DNA of 64,000 bases, taken from positions 186,001 to 250,000 of IMG/VR virus record IMGVR_UViG_3300024262_006558. The stretch is one strand, 5' to 3'. Positions 51,119 through 58,386 of this stretch are shown piece after piece. The notes under the pieces were generated by a model. It saw only the letters and a program-made list of their open reading frames with translations, was not told the DNA's origin and searched no databases. Both the position numbers and the translations under genes were made by a program. Each line of letters opens with the position of its first letter. Within the stretch, counting starts at the first letter, position 1. Origin of the DNA: a virus.

Positions 51119-51162
51119 AATCTTTTGTTAACCAGATCCAGGAAAGCTGATCTTTCCCATAA

Positions 51163-51200
51163 GTACATAATATCCCCATGGTCGTATATATTACCGAATC
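51163..51200 (+). promoter_or_regulatory. Repeat promoter copy 16
   Basis: GTACATAATATCCCC, GGTCGTATATATT, ACCGAATC; 12 bases before the ATG at 51213. Here the flanking arms read GGT...ACC in place of the common CACC...GGTG. Confidence 0.85.
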
Positions 51201-51212
51201 AAAAGTAAAAAC

Positions 51213-51545
51213 ATGAACTATTCAAAAAACAATCGTTTAATAGCAGAATTTATGCAAGCGCCATTTTATTCTCCAAATGATTTTGATTTATATAGCACTA
51301 GCGGTTTAAATCATATCTTTAGAGATGTTGAAAGTGATGATGCTAATGCTCAACACTTCTTTAGAGGTGAACAAATGTTATTTCATAATTCATGGGACTG
51401 GTTAATTCCTGTAATACAAAAAATTAAAGAGATTGATTCTTCTATTGGTATAGAGCAAAGGCTTAATCCTTTTACTTACAACTTAGATTCTGTTTATGCT
51501 GGAGTTATTGAGTTCATTAAATCTTATAACCATAAAAGTACATAA
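51213..51545 (+). CDS. Hypothetical protein, 110 residues
   Basis: A soluble helical protein with many Asn, Phe and Tyr. No family recognised; it ends in the next promoter. Confidence 0.65.
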   Translation: MNYSKNNRLIAEFMQAPFYSPNDFDLYSTSGLNHIFRDVESDDANAQHFFRGEQMLFHNSWDWLIPVIQKIKEIDSSIGIEQRLNPFTYNLDSVYAGVIEFIKSYNHKST

Positions 51546-51575
51546 TTTCCCCCGTACCGTATATATTGGTGAATT
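51538..51575 (+). promoter_or_regulatory. Repeat promoter copy 17
   Basis: GTACATAATTTCCCCC, ACCGTATATATT, GGTGAATT; 15 bases before the ATG at 51591. It overlaps the 3' end of the preceding gene. Confidence 0.85.
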
Positions 51576-51590
51576 TAAACAAAGCATATT

Positions 51591-52163
51591 ATGAAAACTA
51601 TTGAACTATCAAATAATCGAGTATTAAAGATTGAGCAAGATACAGATTTAGAAAGTCCACGTAATTGGGATAACTTAGCTAAAATGATTTTCTTTGGCAA
51701 GTATTCTCATTTAGGAGATAGTCACGAGATTAACAGTAGAGACTATGAAAGTTTTGAAGAAGTTGAAGCTGCAATCAAAAGAAAGTATAATGTAGCTTGC
51801 ATTAAAAAAATATATGGTTATTCGCATGGTGGATTAACAATAGCAACAACGCCTTTCTCTTGCTCTTGGGATAGTGGAGTTTTAGGATTTGCTATTATCA
51901 CAAAAGAAGACCTTAGAGAAAATTACTCTATCAAAAGAGTAACAAAACAATATGTTAAAAAAGGAAATGGGCATATTGAAGGTGAAGTAAAAACATTAGA
52001 TCAATTCATTAGCGGTGACGTTTACGGCTTCACGCTAGAGAAAGAGGGCGAATATGAAGATTCATGTTGGGGGTTCTATGGGGACAACGTATTAGAAAAT
52101 GGTATGCTTGACCACATAACCGAAGAAGTAAGTGAAGAAATTAAAAAAGCCTTAGCGGCTTAA
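51591..52163 (+). CDS. Hypothetical protein, 190 residues
   Basis: A mixed alpha/beta protein with a Gly- and aromatic-rich middle and an acidic C-terminal helix. No family recognised. Confidence 0.65.
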   Translation: MKTIELSNNRVLKIEQDTDLESPRNWDNLAKMIFFGKYSHLGDSHEINSRDYESFEEVEAAIKRKYNVACIKKIYGYSHGGLTIATTPFSCSWDSGVLGFAIITKEDLRENYSIKRVTKQYVKKGNGHIEGEVKTLDQFISGDVYGFTLEKEGEYEDSCWGFYGDNVLENGMLDHITEEVSEEIKKALAA

Positions 52164-52189
52164 AAAGAATTGTGTTTGATTCAAGAACT

Positions 52190-52213
52190 AAGGGGCGAAA
52201 GTCCCTTTTTTCT
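52190..52213 (+). terminator. Rho-independent terminator with GAAA loop
   Basis: AAGGGGC-GAAA-GTCCCTT followed by a T run. Confidence 0.8.
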
Positions 52214-52221
52214 TTTTCTTG

Positions 52222-52254
52222 TTTCTCTGAGTTTTTCCGCATTTTCGTATACCT
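52222..52254 (+). repeat. CCGCA-CGTAAACC intergenic element, copy 7
   Basis: TTTCTCTGAGTTTTTCCGCA then TTTTCGTATACCT; 62 bases before a repeat promoter. Confidence 0.7.
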
Positions 52255-52315
52255 AGGTTTTAAATTCAAGTTTCCATTTTGGCAACAAAAAGCAAAAAAT
52301 TTCGTTATAGTAAAA

Positions 52316-52353
52316 GTACATAGTTTCCCCACCACCGTATATATTGGTGAATC
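52316..52353 (+). promoter_or_regulatory. Repeat promoter copy 18
   Basis: GTACATAGTTTCCCC, ACCGTATATATT, GGTGAATC; 18 bases before the ATG at 52372. Confidence 0.85.
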
Positions 52354-52371
52354 AAAAAACAAATAGAAGTT

Positions 52372-52920
52372 ATGAAAAATGAAGTTAAAAGAATATCGCA
52401 AGAACAATTTATCGCACTTATCAACGGTAGTTCAGATGTAACAATCAACGGTAACACGTTTATCAACATCGAAACAATGACCGCAGTAAGTGATCTTGTT
52501 AAGCCAAAAAGCAATCCTTTTAACGGTGCAATGAAAATGAACATATCAAATGTTCAAATCTTTCAAAACAAAAACGGTTCATCTTATGAAGCGAAAGTTA
52601 AAAGAGAGATGGCGAAAGAGGGTAAAGATCCAGAGTCTTTCGAGTTACAGCCTAGAACGTGGGGCGAAAGAATCAAAAACACTCCATTAGTAATGCACAA
52701 AGGAGAATTTTACTTGGAAGTTATGTTTAACTCACAAGTGGGAGCAACAAAATTCTTCCACGAAGGAAAAGAAATTTCAGCCGAAACTTTAAAGCCTCAT
52801 AGAAGAATAAAGGTAGAAGGTAAGCAAGGAGGATTAGAAAACAAAGTAATCATTAGAACTTACAAAGTAGCTTCTATTCAATCAATCACTATCGCAAAAC
52901 AAAAGTATGTGATAATGTAA
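52372..52920 (+). CDS. Hypothetical protein, 182 residues
   Basis: A basic, soluble protein with a helical start (VKRISQEQFIALIN) and beta-rich C-terminal half with repeated Lys. Nucleic-acid binding is possible by charge; no family recognised. Confidence 0.65.
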   Translation: MKNEVKRISQEQFIALINGSSDVTINGNTFINIETMTAVSDLVKPKSNPFNGAMKMNISNVQIFQNKNGSSYEAKVKREMAKEGKDPESFELQPRTWGERIKNTPLVMHKGEFYLEVMFNSQVGATKFFHEGKEISAETLKPHRRIKVEGKQGGLENKVIIRTYKVASIQSITIAKQKYVIM

Positions 52921-52924
52921 AAAC

Positions 52925-52956
52925 AAAAAAGGAACTTTAATTAGTTCCTTTTTTTT
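52925..52956 (+). terminator. Rho-independent terminator
   Basis: AAAGGAACT pairs with AGTTCCTTT, followed by eight T. Confidence 0.85.
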
Positions 52957-52963
52957 GCTTGTT

Positions 52964-52997
52964 GTTTCTCTGAATTTTTCCGCAACTGCGTAAACCT
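52964..52997 (+). repeat. CCGCA-CGTAAACC intergenic element, copy 8
   Basis: TTTCTCTGAATTTTTCCGCA then ACTGCGTAAACCT; 37 bases before a repeat promoter. Confidence 0.7.
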
Positions 52998-53033
52998 AGT
53001 CCACTCCATAGGGAGAGGTGCAGATCACCATTA

Positions 53034-53069
53034 GTACATAATCTCCCCACCACCGTATATATTGTCGAG
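53034..53069 (+). promoter_or_regulatory. Repeat promoter copy 19, overlapping a start codon
   Basis: GTACATAATCTCCCC, ACCGTATATATT, GTCGAGATG. The GAATC end is replaced by the start of the gene at 53070, so no usual leader is left. Confidence 0.75.
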
Positions 53070-53333
53070 ATGAAAAGAAAACTATTCAAATACAAGTATA
53101 CTCGAAGAACTTTCTCTAAGGATGGAAGTTTTTGCACGGAGGAACATACTAGGGAGAGCGACTTTAGCTTAAAAGCTTTTGAGGGAGAGGTTGCTGACTG
53201 GCATCGACAAGGGCAAATGATGAAGCACAGAGACACTCTAAGCGAGATTCAAGGCTATGACTACTTCATCACTAAGGAGCAGGGAGAGTTTAACGAGAGA
53301 GCCTATAAAGTTAGAGTACTAGTAAGTACATAG
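53070..53333 (+). CDS. Protein related to the MRKxFYI family, 87 residues
   Basis: It begins MKRKLFKYKY and carries DWHRQGQMM near residue 45, which matches NWHKQGQMQ of the gene at 36859. It may therefore be an outlying relative placed under a repeat promoter. Leaderless, or the true start is further in. Ends in the next promoter. Confidence 0.6.
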   Translation: MKRKLFKYKYTRRTFSKDGSFCTEEHTRESDFSLKAFEGEVADWHRQGQMMKHRDTLSEIQGYDYFITKEQGEFNERAYKVRVLVST

Positions 53334-53363
53334 TCTCCCCATGGTCGTATATATTGGTGAATC
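53326..53363 (+). promoter_or_regulatory. Repeat promoter copy 20
   Basis: GTACATAGTCTCCCC, GGTCGTATATATT, GGTGAATC; 14 bases before the ATG at 53378. Confidence 0.85.
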
Positions 53364-53377
53364 TAAATAAAGGAATC

Positions 53378-53545
53378 ATGTATCAAAAACAATATGCAGA
53401 TAGAAGATTGGAATCTTTGATTAAAAGTCACATAGGAGCATCTGACTCTTATATAGAAGCGGTTGCTTGGGCTAGTTTTAGCGGAACTCATAGTATTACT
53501 GAAATAGCAAATGAGGTAGCTAGATTAAAAAAATGTCATTCATGA
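53378..53545 (+). CDS. Hypothetical protein, 55 residues
   Basis: A small helical protein starting MYQKQYADRRLESL. I chose the ATG at 53378 after the promoter. It overlaps the next gene by 13 bases. Confidence 0.6.
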   Translation: MYQKQYADRRLESLIKSHIGASDSYIEAVAWASFSGTHSITEIANEVARLKKCHS

Positions 53546-53868
53546 AAAACATTATAATCATAGGAGCTGTAAGCGTTAGTCAATCAGTCCATATAATGAA
53601 TGTATTGGCTGGTATGGATACGGATATTTCTATTGTCGTAAACGCTAAAGGCGGCATGATGCAAAACTTCATGGATATGGAGAGAGGAACGAGTCTTTCA
53701 TCTCTTAAGTTTGATGTCACAAAAGATTATTGTTTAGAAGATATTCCCGAATTTGAATATGAAAAGATTGGAGACCGTAAACAGTTAACCTCAAAGCAGC
53801 GTAAAAATAGAAAAGCTAAAAGAAGGCAAGTAAAGCAGTCAAGGAATTTTATGCACAAAAGTACATAG
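53533..53868 (+). CDS. Hypothetical protein, 111 residues
   Basis: A hydrophobic strand start (MKNIIIIGAVSVSQS) leads to a very basic C-terminus (KQRKNRKAKRRQVKQ). Likely nucleic-acid-binding by charge. An alternative start is ATG 53542. Confidence 0.6.
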   Translation: MSFMKNIIIIGAVSVSQSVHIMNVLAGMDTDISIVVNAKGGMMQNFMDMERGTSLSSLKFDVTKDYCLEDIPEFEYEKIGDRKQLTSKQRKNRKAKRRQVKQSRNFMHKST

Positions 53869-53898
53869 TCTCCCCATCACCGTATATATTAGTGAATC
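53861..53898 (+). promoter_or_regulatory. Repeat promoter copy 21
   Basis: GTACATAGTCTCCCC, ACCGTATATATT, AGTGAATC; 16 bases before the ATG at 53915. It overlaps the end of the preceding gene. Confidence 0.85.
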
Positions 53899-53914
53899 GA
53901 AAAACAAGACACAA

Positions 53915-54259
53915 ATGGAAAGTTCAGCATCTTATACGCATTTACCTTTAGCATCATTAGAAAGCTTATTACAAACGGCTTTAAAATCAGAGAATTATAA
54001 GAAGGCTCACCATGTGCAAAAAGCAATGGAGCATAACTTACTACATTCAACTATATCTTTCACTAAGAATGGAGATATGATATTGACTCCCGCATTTGAA
54101 GAGGTTGTTGAGTACTGGTTGAATGGTAAGGTTATTTTAAGAGAAAGCGTTGATGGGTCAAGTGTTGAATCCGTTGGATTAACTAGAGGGTTATTAGCTT
54201 TTGAGAATGAAGTTAGAGAAACTGAAATTAGTATCAACGTAAACATGAGGAGGGTATAA
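53915..54259 (+). CDS. Hypothetical protein, 114 residues
   Basis: A helical N-terminal half (LASLESLLQTALKSENYKKA) and a beta C-terminal half. No family recognised. The next gene begins 2 bases after its stop. Confidence 0.65.
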   Translation: MESSASYTHLPLASLESLLQTALKSENYKKAHHVQKAMEHNLLHSTISFTKNGDMILTPAFEEVVEYWLNGKVILRESVDGSSVESVGLTRGLLAFENEVRETEISINVNMRRV

Positions 54260-54261
54260 TT

Positions 54262-54729
54262 ATGAATCATTTATCATTAGCAACAGTAGCAGCAATCATA
54301 TCGGATACAATCATAAAAAAGTTGTATAAGCACGTTCAGAAAAACATTGGAGAAGGTTATATCTATACGGTTGACCTTATTGGTCAATGGGCGGTGGAGT
54401 TTGAAACTAAGTATGGAGAGGTAGATTGGGAGGATTTCCAAATGAATCCTACTAAGTACGGATTTGATGAAAGTCATTGTGCATGGGATGATGCGGTTAT
54501 GTCATTCGCTAAAAAGAAATTTAAAGAGTTAAAGGGAGAGGTTGAGAAAGAGGTAAATGAGTTTACCCCTGTTCCCAAAGAAGAAAGAAGCTTAACGCAT
54601 TGTGTATGTCCTAAATGCGACAAGAAACATGAGTACACAAAGTACGCTTTGGCTCAAATGGCTTCGGGCGTTCATTTAAAGAAGGCTTGTGATTGTGGAA
54701 AGAATATTGTAATAGCACCATTTAAGTAG
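54262..54729 (+). CDS. Hypothetical protein with zinc-ribbon-like C-terminus, 155 residues
   Basis: A helical N-terminal part is followed by CVCPKCDKKHEYTKY and CDCGKNI near residues 118-150, two Cys pairs that could bind zinc. Function unknown. Confidence 0.65.
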   Translation: MNHLSLATVAAIISDTIIKKLYKHVQKNIGEGYIYTVDLIGQWAVEFETKYGEVDWEDFQMNPTKYGFDESHCAWDDAVMSFAKKKFKELKGEVEKEVNEFTPVPKEERSLTHCVCPKCDKKHEYTKYALAQMASGVHLKKACDCGKNIVIAPFK

Positions 54730-54737
54730 GGAGAGTT

Positions 54738-54911
54738 ATGGAAAGATTAGGCTACTATGCAAAAGATGTTGAAGACAATTTGTTTCAATTCAAATGGGGA
54801 GAGGATGATAAATTCTATATCTTCAAGAATCAAAAGTATCATTTAGATAATCCTAATAACTATGTGATATTAGAGGTAGGTTTCTTTACGGCTGATAATC
54901 CAAGTACATAA
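54738..54911 (+). CDS. Hypothetical protein, 57 residues
   Basis: Begins MERLGYYAKDVEDN after a GGGAG purine site. The stop is the TAA in GTACATAA of the next promoter, so promoter and stop share bases. Confidence 0.6.
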   Translation: MERLGYYAKDVEDNLFQFKWGEDDKFYIFKNQKYHLDNPNNYVILEVGFFTADNPST

Positions 54912-54941
54912 TATCCCCATCACCGTATATATTGTTGAATC
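54904..54941 (+). promoter_or_regulatory. Repeat promoter copy 22
   Basis: GTACATAATATCCCC, ACCGTATATATT, TTGAATC; 18 bases before the ATG at 54960. Confidence 0.85.
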
Positions 54942-54959
54942 AAAAAACAAACAAACATT

Positions 54960-55355
54960 ATGGAAAAGCATTTAGTAACAATTGAGTTCAGATATTCAAG
55001 TGCTCCCGATAAATTCGATTCTACTAGTCAAGACAAAGTAGTGACAATAGGGGTTTATGACGATTTTGATGAAGCTTGTAAAGAGGGAAACAAAGCCCTT
55101 GAATTACTTGAGAGTAAATTTGACATTCATACTTTCCCTCAAGGAAATAAGGCTAAAAAAGAAAGATTTAGTAAAAATGGCGGTTGCTTTGGAAGTAAGA
55201 ACACCTTAGTTTCAAACTTGGCTTATTTGAAAACACCATTTCAGTTTTTTGCAAAGATAGAAACATTAAAGCTTGATTCGTTAGAGGATGCAGTTAATGA
55301 AGTAGTTGATTCTGTAAAAGGATATAGAAAATATAAAGCCTCAATTGAGGATTAG
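54960..55355 (+). CDS. Hypothetical protein, 131 residues
   Basis: A soluble alpha/beta protein (strand, DDFDEACKEGNKALELLE helix, strands). No family recognised. Its TAG begins the next promoter. Confidence 0.65.
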   Translation: MEKHLVTIEFRYSSAPDKFDSTSQDKVVTIGVYDDFDEACKEGNKALELLESKFDIHTFPQGNKAKKERFSKNGGCFGSKNTLVSNLAYLKTPFQFFAKIETLKLDSLEDAVNEVVDSVKGYRKYKASIED

Positions 55356-55392
55356 TACATAGTTTCCCCATCACCGTATATATTTTTGAATA
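55355..55392 (+). promoter_or_regulatory. Repeat promoter copy 23
   Basis: GTACATAGTTTCCCC, ACCGTATATATT, TTGAATA; 15 bases before the ATG at 55408. Last phage promoter before cassette cluster A. Confidence 0.85.
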
Positions 55393-55407
55393 GAAACAAA
55401 AGCAATC

Positions 55408-55599
55408 ATGAAAAAGCAATTTAGAAAAACTTGGAGACACGAAGTAATTATTGAAGCTGAAACAAAAGAAGAAGCACAACAGATGTGGGAAAGTATTTCA
55501 CTTGGTAAACTTGACAAAGAAGTAGCTGATGGAGAAATATATTCACACGAATTTGTGGAGAACGTTTCTTTTGAAGATGAAAACTACGATGATGTATAA
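55408..55599 (+). CDS. Hypothetical protein, 63 residues
   Basis: A small protein of strand-helix-strand type (WRHEVIIEAETKEEAQQMW). The first attC-like site begins 2 bases after its stop, so cassette cluster A was joined right behind it and its transcript may run into the cassettes. Confidence 0.65.
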   Translation: MKKQFRKTWRHEVIIEAETKEEAQQMWESISLGKLDKEVADGEIYSHEFVENVSFEDENYDDV

Positions 55600-55600
55600 T

Positions 55601-55699
55601 GGCATACAACGGCTTGGATATGCACCGTAAAGCGTAGCACAATGTTTAATCTTAACACTTCACTATCACGCTTAATGGTGTATAGGTTGTGTTAGCAAA
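55601..55699 (+). other. attC-like site A1
   Basis: R'' core CATACAAC at 55603-55610; R' core GTTAGCAAA at 55691-55699. Inner stems: TATGCACC with GGTGTATA, and AAGCGT with ACGCTT. First site of cluster A. Confidence 0.7.
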
Positions 55700-55710
55700 T
55701 CGTTTTAATT

Positions 55711-55956
55711 ATGGAATTTAGGGAAGAAACAATACAAGAATTTAACTCATACAGAGATACAACATTAACAGAAGATATGACTTTTGCAGACGCAGTTGAA
55801 AATATTGAAAATGCAAATAATAGTTATTTTTATATTTCACTTAGTCAAAATGATGTTATTGAAGCTATTAATGATGAAAAAGAAATAGCAGAGCAGTTTG
55901 ATTTAGATTTAGTTTACTTGTTACCTCAAGGAATAGCTATTGCATTACAGGTGTAA
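55711..55956 (+). CDS. Cassette A1 protein, 81 residues
   Basis: An acidic protein beginning MEFREETIQEF, with helices and one strand. No family recognised. The cassette starts GTTAGCAAA and ends TTTGCTAAC. It has no repeat promoter of its own. Confidence 0.65.
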   Translation: MEFREETIQEFNSYRDTTLTEDMTFADAVENIENANNSYFYISLSQNDVIEAINDEKEIAEQFDLDLVYLLPQGIAIALQV

Positions 55957-55958
55957 TG

Positions 55959-56024
55959 TTTGCTAACGTTTAGTGTATGGTGTCGTTTGAGGCACGAAAA
56001 TGCACTATACATATTGTTGTGTGT
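55959..56024 (+). other. attC-like site A2
   Basis: TTTGCTAAC (55959-55967) to GTTGTGTGT (56016-56024). GTGTATGGTG pairs with CACTATACAT with G-T pairs. Confidence 0.75.
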
Positions 56025-56056
56025 AGTGCGGAATTTAAAAACTAAACTTGATTAAA

Positions 56057-56236
56057 ATGAAATACAAAAGTAAAACCACAAATAATATTGTAACCGTTAT
56101 TGAAAAAATAGGTGCTGGAATGTGTAGTAAAACATTAGGTATGACTTTAGTTATATTTAAGTTTGAAGACGATTTAGACTTTCATAGAGTAATGGAACAT
56201 AGAGAGTTCTATGCTAAATACGAAGAGGTAGAGTAG
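56057..56236 (+). CDS. Cassette A2 protein, 59 residues
   Basis: A small basic-acidic protein beginning MKYKSKTTNNIV; I chose the ATG at 56057 over a TTG at 56048. Cassette bounded by GTTGTGTGT and ACACACAAC, a perfect 9-base complement. Confidence 0.65.
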   Translation: MKYKSKTTNNIVTVIEKIGAGMCSKTLGMTLVIFKFEDDLDFHRVMEHREFYAKYEEVE

Positions 56237-56240
56237 CATT

Positions 56241-56309
56241 ACACACAACGTTTTGGCTATGTGCTGAACGTAGAGCAACGGAGTTTTGCATATAGGTAGT
56301 GTTATATGC
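56241..56309 (+). other. attC-like site A3
   Basis: ACACACAAC (56241-56249) to GTTATATGC (56301-56309). GCTATGTGC pairs with GCATATAG. Confidence 0.75.
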
Positions 56310-56336
56310 TTTTATTAACAATTAAAATTAAACAAG

Positions 56337-56915
56337 ATGAAAATATTATTTCAAAGAGAAAGTGAAAACCTTAACTGTATTGTTTCTTGTAAAGACAATT
56401 CAAGAATAGAGACACCAAATGAGAGTAAGAGTTTATTGAATGAGAATGATTTATATGAAATTGCAAAATGGGGATTAGAAGGTGAATATTCATCGAGTGG
56501 GTGTTGGGATGATACTGATAATCTTGAAGATGCTATAAAATGTGCTGTTGAAGATTTTAAACTGTTTTTATCAAAACCATATCCGATTGAATTGGGTAAC
56601 ATACCAAATAATCCAATAATATATAGATTAGTTAGATTAAAAAACATAAATGACCTAAGAAAAAACGAATTAGGTAATAGTTGGTTTTCAAATCCAAACC
56701 AAATCCACGAAGAAGGGTTTTTTCAGATGTTAGATTATTTAAAACCGTTTAAAAATAAAGATGGTCAAGTTTATATAATCAAAGGACAGATAAATAAAGA
56801 CAATATTGATATGAAAAGAACTTTATGGGAACGAAGCACACAGTGGTGGGAAAACGAAATAGTGGTAATTGATGATTCCAACATAAAAATAATTTCAATC
56901 GAAGCACTATCTTAG
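56337..56915 (+). CDS. Cassette A3 protein, 192 residues, possibly ADP-ribosyltransferase-like
   Basis: The C-terminal 110 residues loosely follow an R-S-E pattern of ADP-ribosyltransferase folds: IIYRLVRL near 97, LGNSWFS near 116, and WWENEIVVID near 172. The N-terminal 85 residues look like a separate helical part. The assignment is weak and rests on order of motifs only. Its cassette is the one that does not show complementary ends. Confidence 0.5.
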   Translation: MKILFQRESENLNCIVSCKDNSRIETPNESKSLLNENDLYEIAKWGLEGEYSSSGCWDDTDNLEDAIKCAVEDFKLFLSKPYPIELGNIPNNPIIYRLVRLKNINDLRKNELGNSWFSNPNQIHEEGFFQMLDYLKPFKNKDGQVYIIKGQINKDNIDMKRTLWERSTQWWENEIVVIDDSNIKIISIEALS

Positions 56916-56920
56916 TATTG

Positions 56921-57050
56921 GTGCTAACGTTTAGTATAAGATTAGTTGCGATTAATAGCACTCACCTACGCAAACTACAACAGTTGATTAAAAGTAAAAT
57001 GATTAAATAACCAAACAACGTAGCAATTAATTTTATACGTTGTTATAAAT
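56921..57050 (+). other. attC-like site A4 (long form)
   Basis: GTGCTAAC (56921-56928) to GTTATAAAT (57042-57050), 130 bases. AGTATAAGATTAGTTGC pairs with GCAATTAATTTTATAC. The long inner loop makes it the largest site. Confidence 0.65.
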
Positions 57051-57061
57051 CTGTAAAAATT

Positions 57062-57244
57062 ATGGAATGGATAGTAGTACCAAAGATTGGATTTAAACAT
57101 AAAATTGGTAACATGATATGTGGATTATTAAAAGTGATTGATGGATTGATTATGGTAATTTCATTCGGAAATTTAGCAACCAATTTTTGTTTAAATTTTA
57201 CAATAGTTAGAAAAAGGCACAACTTTATGTTAGACAATAAATAA
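57062..57244 (+). CDS. Cassette A4 membrane protein, 60 residues
   Basis: Begins MEWIVVPKIGFKHKIG; one or two hydrophobic helices (about 18-42) between basic ends. Cassette bounded by GTTATAAA and TTTATAAC. Confidence 0.6.
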   Translation: MEWIVVPKIGFKHKIGNMICGLLKVIDGLIMVISFGNLATNFCLNFTIVRKRHNFMLDNK

Positions 57245-57253
57245 TTTTTATTG

Positions 57254-57320
57254 TTTATAACACGAAAATAAAGATAAGCGTTAAGCGACCCGAAGGGTTA
57301 TCTTTTATTTTCTGTTATGA
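57254..57320 (+). other. attC-like site A5 with the shared hairpin
   Basis: TTTATAAC then a stem GAAAATAAAGATAA with TTATCTTTTATTTTC, then GTTATGA. The same hairpin follows two other cassettes (58319, 63085). It would also end transcription. Confidence 0.7.
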
Positions 57321-57390
57321 TCTGATAGTCCAAGTACATAGTCTCCCCATCACCGTATATATTGGTGATGGGGAAACAGAAAAATGGTAA
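57259..57390 (+). repeat. 132-base direct repeat, left copy
   Basis: Identical to 58325-58456. It contains the shared hairpin, GTTATGATC, a repeat promoter and the AAACAGAAAAATGGTAA stretch. The two copies flank cassettes A5 and A6. Confidence 0.9.
57334..57373 (+). promoter_or_regulatory. Repeat promoter copy 24 (perfect palindrome form)
   Basis: GTACATAGTCTCCCC and GTATATATT as usual, but the end reads GGTGATGGGG, giving a perfect 10-bp inverted repeat (CCCCATCACC, 57345-57373). 68 bases before the ATG at 57442. Confidence 0.8.
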
Positions 57391-57441
57391 TGGGTTATAC
57401 ATTGTGTTATAGCCTTTTAATTAACAATTAAATAAACAAAA

Positions 57442-57639
57442 ATGAAAGATTTAGATTTAACAAAAGACCAACACTTAATGAGTATTAGAGTTGATGGGGA
57501 ATGTATAGGACACGTTGAAATAGAGGATGGTAAAATAATTACAAATGGCACAGTAGGAGAAAACACTTACGAGAATTTTGTAGACTTAATATACGGACTA
57601 CAAGGGTTTGGGATAAGTGTAGATGACTTCTTCTTTTAA
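57442..57639 (+). CDS. Cassette A5 protein, 65 residues
   Basis: An acidic beta-rich protein beginning MKDLDLTKDQHL. Its cassette starts GTTATAGCC (57406) and ends GGCTATAAC (57642-57650), a perfect complement. Only the right half of a site precedes it, joined to the phage promoter. Confidence 0.65.
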   Translation: MKDLDLTKDQHLMSIRVDGECIGHVEIEDGKIITNGTVGENTYENFVDLIYGLQGFGISVDDFFF

Positions 57640-57641
57640 TT

Positions 57642-57700
57642 GGCTATAACGGTTAGTATATGAGCCTGTACTTGTATGGCTTATATACATTGTTGTATGC
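57642..57700 (+). other. attC-like site A6
   Basis: GGCTATAAC to GTTGTATGC (57692-57700). TAGTATATGAGCC pairs with GGCTTATATAC with small bulges. Confidence 0.75.
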
Positions 57701-57764
57701 TGGTGCGGTTTTGAAGCACTAATTTTCAAATAATAACTAAAGTAATAATTAAATATTTTGAGCG

Positions 57765-58130
57765 ATGGAAAAACAAAAAAATCAAACAAGTGCAATAAAT
57801 GCACAAGTTGGTGTAAAAAATGCACATACTGAACTAATCGGAAATTCCGAACAGTTGAACTTTACAAAAGGCGAATGGAAAGCCGAAAGAAAATCAGAAA
57901 ACCAAACTTGCCACTTAGTAAAAACAGGCGCTAAATACACTATTCACGTGTACGACTCTAAATATGGGATAGAAGAGTCTGAAAGTTGGCAAAATGCTAA
58001 ATTAATAGCAAAAGCACCTAATTTGCTGGAAATGCTAAAAAAAGTAACTGATGAATTAGAATTTTACGCAGGGAATGAAATTATAAAACACCCACTTATA
58101 AATGAATCAAGAAATTTAATGAAATTATGA
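57765..58130 (+). CDS. Cassette A6 protein, 121 residues
   Basis: The C-terminal pattern TKGEWKAE ... NAKLIAKAPNLLEMLKKV is typical of small proteins in Bacteroidota phages and prophages of unknown function. Its TGA overlaps the start of the next small gene, so this is the only two-gene cassette. Confidence 0.7.
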   Translation: MEKQKNQTSAINAQVGVKNAHTELIGNSEQLNFTKGEWKAERKSENQTCHLVKTGAKYTIHVYDSKYGIEESESWQNAKLIAKAPNLLEMLKKVTDELEFYAGNEIIKHPLINESRNLMKL

Positions 58131-58246
58131 AAAACTTTATAACAAAAGCAAATGAGTTGAAAGTTAGTTATTCAACACTATACAAACTAATTTTAGGAAA
58201 AGAAATTGAGTGTATATTAGTTTGTGGTAGGTATTATTTTAATTAA
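58127..58246 (+). CDS. Excisionase-like small HTH protein, 39 residues
   Basis: ANELKVSYSTLYKLILGK ... VCGRYYFN matches the outline of AlpA/excisionase-type winged helix proteins (A-x-x-L-x-V-S-x-x-T-L-Y and a GRY end). It could regulate or assist recombination; very short, so caution. ATGA overlap with the gene before. Confidence 0.5.
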   Translation: MKNFITKANELKVSYSTLYKLILGKEIECILVCGRYYFN

Positions 58247-58318
58247 GAGCGAGGGCAAAAATATTTAATTATGGTATTAGAAGCACTAAACTTGAATATT
58301 AGCACTAATGTAGCACTT

Positions 58319-58386
58319 GCATACAACACGAAAATAAAGATAAGCGTTAAGCGACCCGAAGGGTTATCTTTTATTTTCTGTTATGA
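58319..58386 (+). other. attC-like site A7 with the shared hairpin
   Basis: GCATACAAC (58319-58327), complementary to the cassette start GTTGTATGC at 57692, then the shared hairpin and GTTATGA. Confidence 0.7.

Larger units (their letters stand above)
55601..58386 (+). mobile_element. Cassette cluster A: six integron-type gene cassettes
   Basis: The cluster holds single small genes, all on the plus strand, separated by imperfect hairpins bounded by AAC on the left and GTT on the right. In five of six cassettes the first bases after the boundary are complementary to the bases before the next AAC: GTTAGCAAA/TTTGCTAAC, GTTGTGTGT/ACACACAAC, GTTATAAAT/TTTATAAC (8 of 9), GTTATAGCC/GGCTATAAC, GTTGTATGC/GCATACAAC. 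This is the rule for R' and R'' of attC. The third cassette breaks it. No integrase gene is present in the window. Confidence 0.75.

Noticed and set aside
57245-57330. Treating the cassette-end hairpin only as a terminator
   Set aside because: Its AAC and GTT flanks, and the match of each AAC core with the start of its own cassette, are not explained by termination alone; both roles are kept.
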